A stretch of 64,000 nt of DNA, taken from contig NC_088338.1 of assembly GCF_036884655.1 (NCBI RefSeq), positions 3,602,001-3,666,000 of the forward strand. The letters run 5' to 3'. The stretch comes from Musa acuminata AAA Group (taxonomy: Eukaryota; Streptophyta; Magnoliopsida; Zingiberales; Musaceae). Both the position numbers and the translations under genes were made by a program. Every line of letters starts with the position of its first letter. Position 1 is the first letter of the stretch. This document shows, piece by piece, positions 58,201-64,000 of the stretch. The notes under the pieces are model-generated. The model saw nothing but the letters and a program-made list of their open reading frames with translations, searched no databases and was not told the DNA's origin.

Positions 58201-61200
58201 CTTAATAGAAACGTGAGATGATGGGTGATCTTTGGTCATATATCTTGCTGTAGGTCGGATTGGTTAGTTGTTCTGGTGAACGACTTCTTGCAGTAACGTT
58301 GTTTGAAGTTTTAGTGTATAAATCAGCAATTTTGGGATCCATATCAACGAACTCCCTCAGTAGAATCCACATGACATCTGTATTTGTTGGAGTTAACTAC
58401 TTCAATTTTATAGTTAGTTTGTGTATCTAATTTATACATTTATGGTGCGCCACCTAGGTATGATATCAAGTATCTTAAATATAAAAATGTAACACCTACA
58501 CCTTGCTATATTTACCTGTTCTTGTTAGGCCATCCTGCATATCTTCCTATAGTCCCATTTGACAACCAATCAGTTGCACAGGCACCTCAGTAGAGCTACT
58601 TCATTAATATCAATGGAGCATGGCACACCAAGTATATCCTGTTGCTTTCTGATGCATTAGCTGTAATATTCAATGCTATTGTTTGTATGTAAATAAATAT
58701 TTTATCTATGTATATTATTGATCTAATGTGTTTCCCCTTATTTTTCAGCAAAACATAACTTAGTTTCCTTCATTTAGTTTAATGTCCATATCAACACTTA
58801 ATGTACCTGTTATGTCTAGGTGATTGTTTTAGCTGTTTAAGTTACTGCTTTGCCATATCTCTCCTAATGTTTCAGCCCTTGTAACTTTGTATCAATCTAA
58901 AGCATTGCTTTACTTCTGTACCTTATTTTCTTAGAAGTAACTAATCAACTTATTCTTCTGGCAGGTTGTTAAGGTTGCAGATTTTGGTGTTGCACGTGTT
59001 AAAGCTGAGTCTGGAGTTATGACTGCTGAAACAGGAACATACCGCTGGATGGCTCCTGAGGTAATTTACTGTCCTCCAACATTTTTATTTACTTCTTGAT
59101 GTCTTTTACCTCAAATACTCGGAGTGGACACCATGACTATCTGAAGATATTTAGAACATTAGCGGCACTGTGCACCTATTAATCAACATATGTGCCAACA
59201 AATATATGCATTGACATTTAGGAGAATTGACATTGCAACTTTGTTCATTTTATATTCTGTTTAGATACATAACTATCACACCTAATTTTGTTAATTGATT
59301 TATTTTTCTCTTTCATGTCAAAAAAATTGAGTTATTCTACAAATCTGAAATGGTATTTTGCTAGGAAGCCTTGCATATATGCTTAACTATAGTTCTATGT
59401 TCTTTCTGGTGTTGGTTGGCTGTATTAGGTTATGGCTCAAAATTAATTCTGCTTCGGGTAAAAGTTTCAGCAAGTGTTTAGATGTCTATTTTTGTTCAAT
59501 TCATAAACATATAATAAAAAATTGTGATAGAAAATATGACTTATAATAATTGCATGCACAACATCAGAATATTGTGTAATAATTACAATATACAAAGGGC
59601 AATTCACCTCATAGACTTTTGGTGAACCAGACTTCAACAAACAGAAACCGATAAAGTTTCCTTTTAACTTGTAACATGATAAGTATACACTGTGAGTTTT
59701 TTTCTTTGCATATTAAGATGACTTCATTTTAACATTGCTAAAAAGGTGCCAATATGTTTCAAGATCAAGATTTAGGAGGGAGTGATCTCAAGCCAGATCG
59801 ATTGATCTGGATTCGAATCAGCGAACTATGAAAACCAGAGTACAAGCATTGTATTGCTGCATGAAATAAATGTTATTATCCTAGATAGCGAACTCCAGAA
59901 GTTGAACGTATTACTAGCTGACTCTTTGATTGAAGTAGCATGGGGCAATTGGAATCCCACGTGAATCAACAATGACCACCTAACAATAGAGTACTGCAAG
60001 GGGAAGGTAAAAAGAACCCCTTATTTCAGAAGTGAAATAGAATATGCAATGTGAGTTCGCAAGCTATGATAGGAGAATGGGATCTTCAACTGCATACTTC
60101 TTGTAGAATGAGCTGGCATTTCACAGCAATGATTTGTTTAAGGAACCCACCAGAGCAATAGCGGAAGCGAGTCTTCATTCTTCATGGTACCATCATTATT
60201 GCTTATGGACCTGAACTAGGTGACCTGTCCATGGCCATGATGAAACTTGGACAAGCTTGAGGCATCTAACCTAGACAACACCCCTAAACTACCTCTCAGT
60301 GATAAAGGTAGAGTGATGCGTAGACAGCCAAGAGATTTGCATCGAAGCAACTACCCTCAAAGGAGATAATATTAGCGGACCTACCCCCAACCTAGGGTAG
60401 GTAGGTGCGGAAGTAAAATCAATCCTTGTTCATACATGGGTTCCTCTTGTACGAAACGAACCACTTCAAATAGGTTCATTGCCCCACGAATTGAGTTCTC
60501 TTTGCTCTGAAGATGAACGAAACTGTATCATATGCTGAAGCTGTGGGATTTAAGTGTATTGATAGTGGATTTTTCCAACCTTCGGCGTAGCACTCACATA
60601 AGCCACATGAAGCACAAATGTCAGCTTGAGTAAAACACAGGTGAGAATCCAATTCCCAAAAAATCTATAACCACCCTTGCAAGCATGCGTAGTAGCTCAC
60701 TGTTTGAGCACTCTTGCATATGAATGAGGCTTAGAAATCTGCTAAAGCTGTGGGATTTACTAGCATCAGAATTATTATTACTTTTCTTTACAACGATGAA
60801 GGAAAATTCCTACACATGCAATTAAGCTATTGTAGATGTAAAATATGGAGACATACACGAGATACTATGGATTCAAACATACTCTCTGTATATTGTGATG
60901 GAATTGTGCTTAGCTATTCATTTATCTTAATGCTGCATTTGTAACAGGATTAAGCATCTTTATGTGGTTTTTCTTGATTCCCTGAATAAAATACCTTGTC
61001 TTAGTTTTAGTTCTTTGACTGTTGGGTGGCTGTTCCTCAAACATTTTGTGGTTCCATAAATTTGAATTTTTGTATTTCATATCTCCAACATATCCACGAA
61101 TTCCTTCCTTATTAACTCAAAATGTAGGTCATAGAACACAAGCCCTATGATCACAAAGCTGATGTTTTTAGCTTCGGAATTGTACTGTGGGAGCTTCTTA

Positions 61201-63043
61201 CAGCTAAGGTAACTTCAACATGTGTGGTATAAACTTTTATTTGTTCGCCTTGTCCAAATTTAAAATATTTATGAAGTTTATTGTGTATATTCTGTTTCTC
61301 TGTCCAGCTCCCATATGAAAACTTGACTCCACTCCAAGCAGCAGTTGGCGTGGTTCAAAAGGTATGCTCGTCTGCAATTTCACTTGCATGGCCAAAATAA
61401 TGTATCTACGGTACTCATACATAAGAAGCATTGAATTCGTCATGTATCCTTTTTCTTTCATCACAAATATATTATTAACGTACTACAGAAAAAAAGAAGG
61501 TATACTATTAAGGCATCCTGCCACCACTGCCAACTTTTACGATTAAAGGTTTGGCTTTAATTTTGTGATATCAACCATGTGATTTGCTGTAGAAATAGTC
61601 CTCTCTTCGGTTGAAGCATTTAAATATTAGACACTTGGTTGAAACCAAGGTTTAGGTGCCGAAACTGGCTGGTGGTTGGATCAATATGGTACCAGTCCAA
61701 ATCAATGTACTGACTCAAGACTGATCAGTATCCTCCTAGATCAAAGAGAGAGGGAATTGAACAGTAAACTTTCCATCTGGGACAATTCAGTTTTGATCTA
61801 TTTACCACCCTATAAATCCTGTATGGTAAACTTACCCGGAAGGTACAAACCATATGAGACCAAGCTAGATGAAATAATTTGATATAGATTGACTGTTGCT
61901 GTAAGTACCGCCCTGCAGTGACCGGTATAAATGATACATTAAACCTTGGTTGAAACAATAAAAAAAAATCTCTTCGCTCTTCTCCTGAAGGGCATAAATT
62001 ATGTATTCCTATGAAACACATACATGGGAGCACAATACTATCTGATACATATGCATTCCCTTATATGAGGTATCTTGAAAAGAGCAGGGTGCAATAGGAC
62101 GACTGTATGATTAATCCATCTTATTAGGAATTGTACTTGTAACTTTCATTAGGTTTGAAGAAATAATCACATGAACTCCATAGCTTGTTTGAAAGTGCAA
62201 GTGCTAATTTTATGACAAAACTTCAAATATTTATAAAGAAATAAAAGCTTATTTAAGGAAAAAAAATTAGAAAGTACCATTCACATAGGTGTATCCTTTT
62301 ATTTTTACCAGAAAACAACAGTCATAACCCCTTTGTTCCCCTTTCACACTAAAGATTTTTCCTTCACCATATATCACTCAACAAACAGTTGCTCACAAAA
62401 TTCCAGATAAGGCTCTTTATGTGTTTCAGTCAGTGTGGAGAATACAAGTGATGTGTTCAGAAGCGTTTCATTAGTAATTTCTAATCAAAACACTAAAATT
62501 AATTGCAAAGCTGCTTAGGCATTTTCTTAAAGGAAAAGTACCCTAAGAATTGCATCTTTATATCAGTACCAAACCTTCATGTATATATGTCCATCTATGA
62601 AATTATGATATATATAATCATATTTTTCGAAAACTAGTCATCACTGTATGTCATGTTTCTTTACATTGTTTCAGCAACAGGTAGTACATGTGGTTCCATT
62701 TCCTTTTTTTCTTTACAGGGCTTGAGACCTACCATCCCAAAGAATGCTCATCCAAAGCTTGCTGAGCTGATGGAGAACTGTTGGCTGCAAGATCCAACTG
62801 ACAGGCCTGATTTCTCAGAAATACTACAGATACTACAACTTATTGCTAAAGAGGTTTACCATCAAACACTGAATCTGTGTGCCTAAATTTCCTACCTCAG
62901 CCTCAAAAAAGTTTTCGGTTAATCGGATTTGAACTGTCGAACAGGTGGGAGATGAATCGGACGATTGGCTCATGGAATATCCATCAGGTTGGTTTCTCTC
63001 CATTCTTAGATCGTGGCCGCTAAATCTTTACCGTTGTCTATGA
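49137..63043 (+). CDS. ACT-domain Raf-like serine/threonine/tyrosine kinase (STY8/STY17/STY46 group)
   Basis: Arabidopsis STY kinases are cytosolic and phosphorylate chloroplast transit peptides. Exons: 49137-49360, 49829-49943, 51882-51979, 52104-52220, 52891-52945, 54621-54731, 55765-55815, 56165-56340, 56427-56534, 57479-57549, 57650-57825, 58965-59060, 61128-61208, 61308-61361, 62719-62853 and 62945-63043. They total 1767 bases in frame, 588 residues. The ACT domain (about 186-240) includes [20 protein letters not shown]. The kinase domain (about 300-565) has Lys329 (IAIKVLK), [10 protein letters not shown] with Asp422, DFG at 440 and GTYRWMAPE, all intact. The N-terminus has nine Gln from a CAG run. 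Intron 11 needs a GC donor (GAG|GCAAGT). The last exon is read through to TGA 63041-63043 because [10 protein letters not shown] resembles the family C-terminus; a further exon is possible. Confidence 0.88.
49211..49239 (+). repeat. CAG/polyglutamine repeat in STY kinase exon 1
   Basis: Nine consecutive CAG codons following CGC CGC. All codons are the same, so replication slippage and length polymorphism are likely. Confidence 0.85.
53220..53535. other. Transposon-like segment in STY intron 5
   Basis: It contains CGGTGTCCATGTCGGTATAC, CTGTATCATACTAGTCTGAT and AACTAGTATTGGACCGTTAT, a style of sequence shared with the MITE-like element in intron 14. No termini were defined. The rest of this 1.7-kb intron shows nothing recognisable. 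Confidence 0.25.
59835..60756 (+). pseudogene. Decayed organellar large-subunit rRNA fragment in STY intron 12
   Basis: Several stretches match organellar 23S/26S rRNA as I remember it: GTAGCATGGGGCA, GGAATCCCACGTGAATCA, GAACCCACCAGAGCAATAGC, GGAAGCGAGTCTTCAT, TGCTTATGGACCTGAAC, CTCTCAGTGATAAAGGTAGA, AGACAGCCAAGAG, GTAGTAGCTCACTGTTTGAG, GAAGCTGTGGGAT and GTCAGCTTGAGTAAAACACA. Order is mostly preserved. Differences are largely C-to-T and G-to-A, with indels and at least one large internal deletion near 60250. This is nuclear DNA of organellar origin. Plastid 23S is my preference, but mitochondrial 26S cannot be excluded by eye. It lies in the sense orientation of the rRNA relative to the plus strand. 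Confidence 0.75.
61640..61956. mobile_element. MITE-like element in STY intron 14
   Basis: GAAACCAAGGTTTAGG at the left and TTAAACCTTGGTTGAAAC at the right form terminal inverted repeats of about 11-14 bases around 300 bases. The interior has GGTACC-like and CCGGTATAAA blocks and no coding potential. Target duplication was not resolved. Confidence 0.5.
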
Positions 63044-63317
63044 ATTGATAAACAATGGCATCATTGATAGCGGTCGTAAATAAACTAAAACTGTACTGTG
63101 TATAATTTGTATTGTATTCCTCTCTGGTTCTTAATTATAGAGGTGCAATTCTTTTTCTTAGACTTACCTGTATGTGTTTTGTTCTTTGTTAGTATGTGAT
63201 GCATAGGACTGATACATATTTTGCCTCCGTTGTTGCATATTTAACCTTCTATACCTTCACATCTCTCTGCTTGTTCTTAAGTATTGGTTTTCTTTTGGTG
63301 TTTATATCGAGTGTTAG

Positions 63318-63350
<33 letters not shown>

Positions 63351-63478
63351 AATTTTATGATAATTTAGATTTTTTGGAAGTTATTAGTCTATTAAATTTT
63401 CTTTTGGAAGAACATATATGTGATTTTTCTAATAACATACATACTACTACTACAATAACAAAATTGTAACATCATTGC
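63044..63478. other. STY kinase 3' UTR region
   Basis: AT-rich, T-rich sequence after the STY stop codon, with a TA run at 63320-63349. No exon was recognised. Confidence 0.45.
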
Positions 63479-64000
63479 TGTGGGGAGAGTACCGTTGATC
63501 TTGGGCGGCTTCGAGGTGATCTTCGGGTGGAGTCCAAGTTCGAGTGTTCGAGGTGGGCCCAAGGTTGGGCCTAAGTGGAATCTGGCTCGTCGTTGGGTTT
63601 TTGCACAAAGGTCAATGGTAGAGTGTGCATTCTAATCCGACCTCTTCGACACTCAAATTAGCTTTGGGGTGATATGTAGTATAAAGGGGTTATTGTCAAG
63701 GATATCTGACCCTTGGGCTGATGTCGGGGGTTGGCTTTTATAATTGTTTAGTCGAGGGAATCATTTGTAATGGCTATAATGCCATCCCTCTAGCGTTCCG
63801 TCCATGGGAGCGGTAGGCCTGTAGCGATCGTAATGCCTTACCCCTAGTGTTTTGTTCACGGGGGTCGATCGAGGGGAGGTAGACTTGAATGGTCGCTCGT
63901 ACATCGCTGTCCATGGAGATTGACTTTGTCGGTCCAAGTGGCCTCTTGTGAATTGTCATCCGTGGGGTTTGACAGGTAGTAATTGTATCCATGTCACTAT
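63479..64000. mobile_element. Partial LTR-like sequence at the window edge
   Basis: Base composition changes abruptly at about 63479 (TGTGGGGAGAGTACCG) to GC-richer sequence. It carries GTTTTTGCACAAAGGTCAAT, CCGACCTCTTCGACACTCAA, TTAGCTTTGGGGTGATATG and AGTATAAAGGGG, blocks that I associate with LTRs of monocot retrotransposons. The other end is outside the window. Confidence 0.4.

Noticed and set aside
63774..63992. 72-codon minus ORF at the right edge
   Set aside because: It lies inside the LTR-like sequence, with no domain or start context.

Overview
The window is nuclear DNA of a flowering plant, most likely a commelinid monocot. The evidence is intron-rich genes with conserved plant families, very GC-rich first exons (phospholipase D, plastocyanin, UPF0496) beside AT-rich introns, and a Ty3/gypsy element of the plant Tat type. 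A member of the banana family is my guess, but the sequence alone does not prove it.

Layout from left to right. On the minus strand lie the first two exons of a TRAPP-complex subunit (TRAPPC2L-like, 1813-2054), a FAM210/DUF1279 protein (5171-5635), a UPF0496 protein with one short intron (6705-7734) and an intronless P-class PPR protein (10467-12059). The PPR gene is divergent from NRPB1, the largest RNA polymerase II subunit (12923-21795, 13 exons, predicted 1832 aa), which has about 28 consecutive near-consensus CTD heptads. Then come a small 14-1-1-like gene (23125-23715) and a phospholipase D delta gene (24196-44389, 10 exons). Its first intron holds an 11.2-kb LTR retrotransposon (25432-36655) with 569-bp LTRs that differ at three sites and a perfect AGATT target duplication. 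A plastocyanin precursor (44715-45227, minus) and an ACT-domain Raf-like kinase of the STY8/STY17/STY46 group (49137-63043, 16 exons) complete the gene set. The right edge enters an LTR-like sequence.

The least ordinary parts are these. The retrotransposon carries a three-exon gene on the opposite strand and an array of about 65 hairpin-forming 26/29-bp repeats, while its own pol is broken twice. The phospholipase D gene has a two-base excess at the start of exon 8 that stops translation unless a downstream acceptor is used. Three genes each need one GC-AG intron. A decayed piece of organellar large-subunit rRNA lies in a kinase intron. Two elements with long imperfect inverted repeats lie between plastocyanin and the kinase.

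The genes do not form a functional cluster. They are independent housekeeping, signalling and photosynthesis genes with transposon-rich introns and spacers. All exon boundaries were read by eye from splice signals, frame continuity and recalled family sequences. No alignment or transcript evidence was available.
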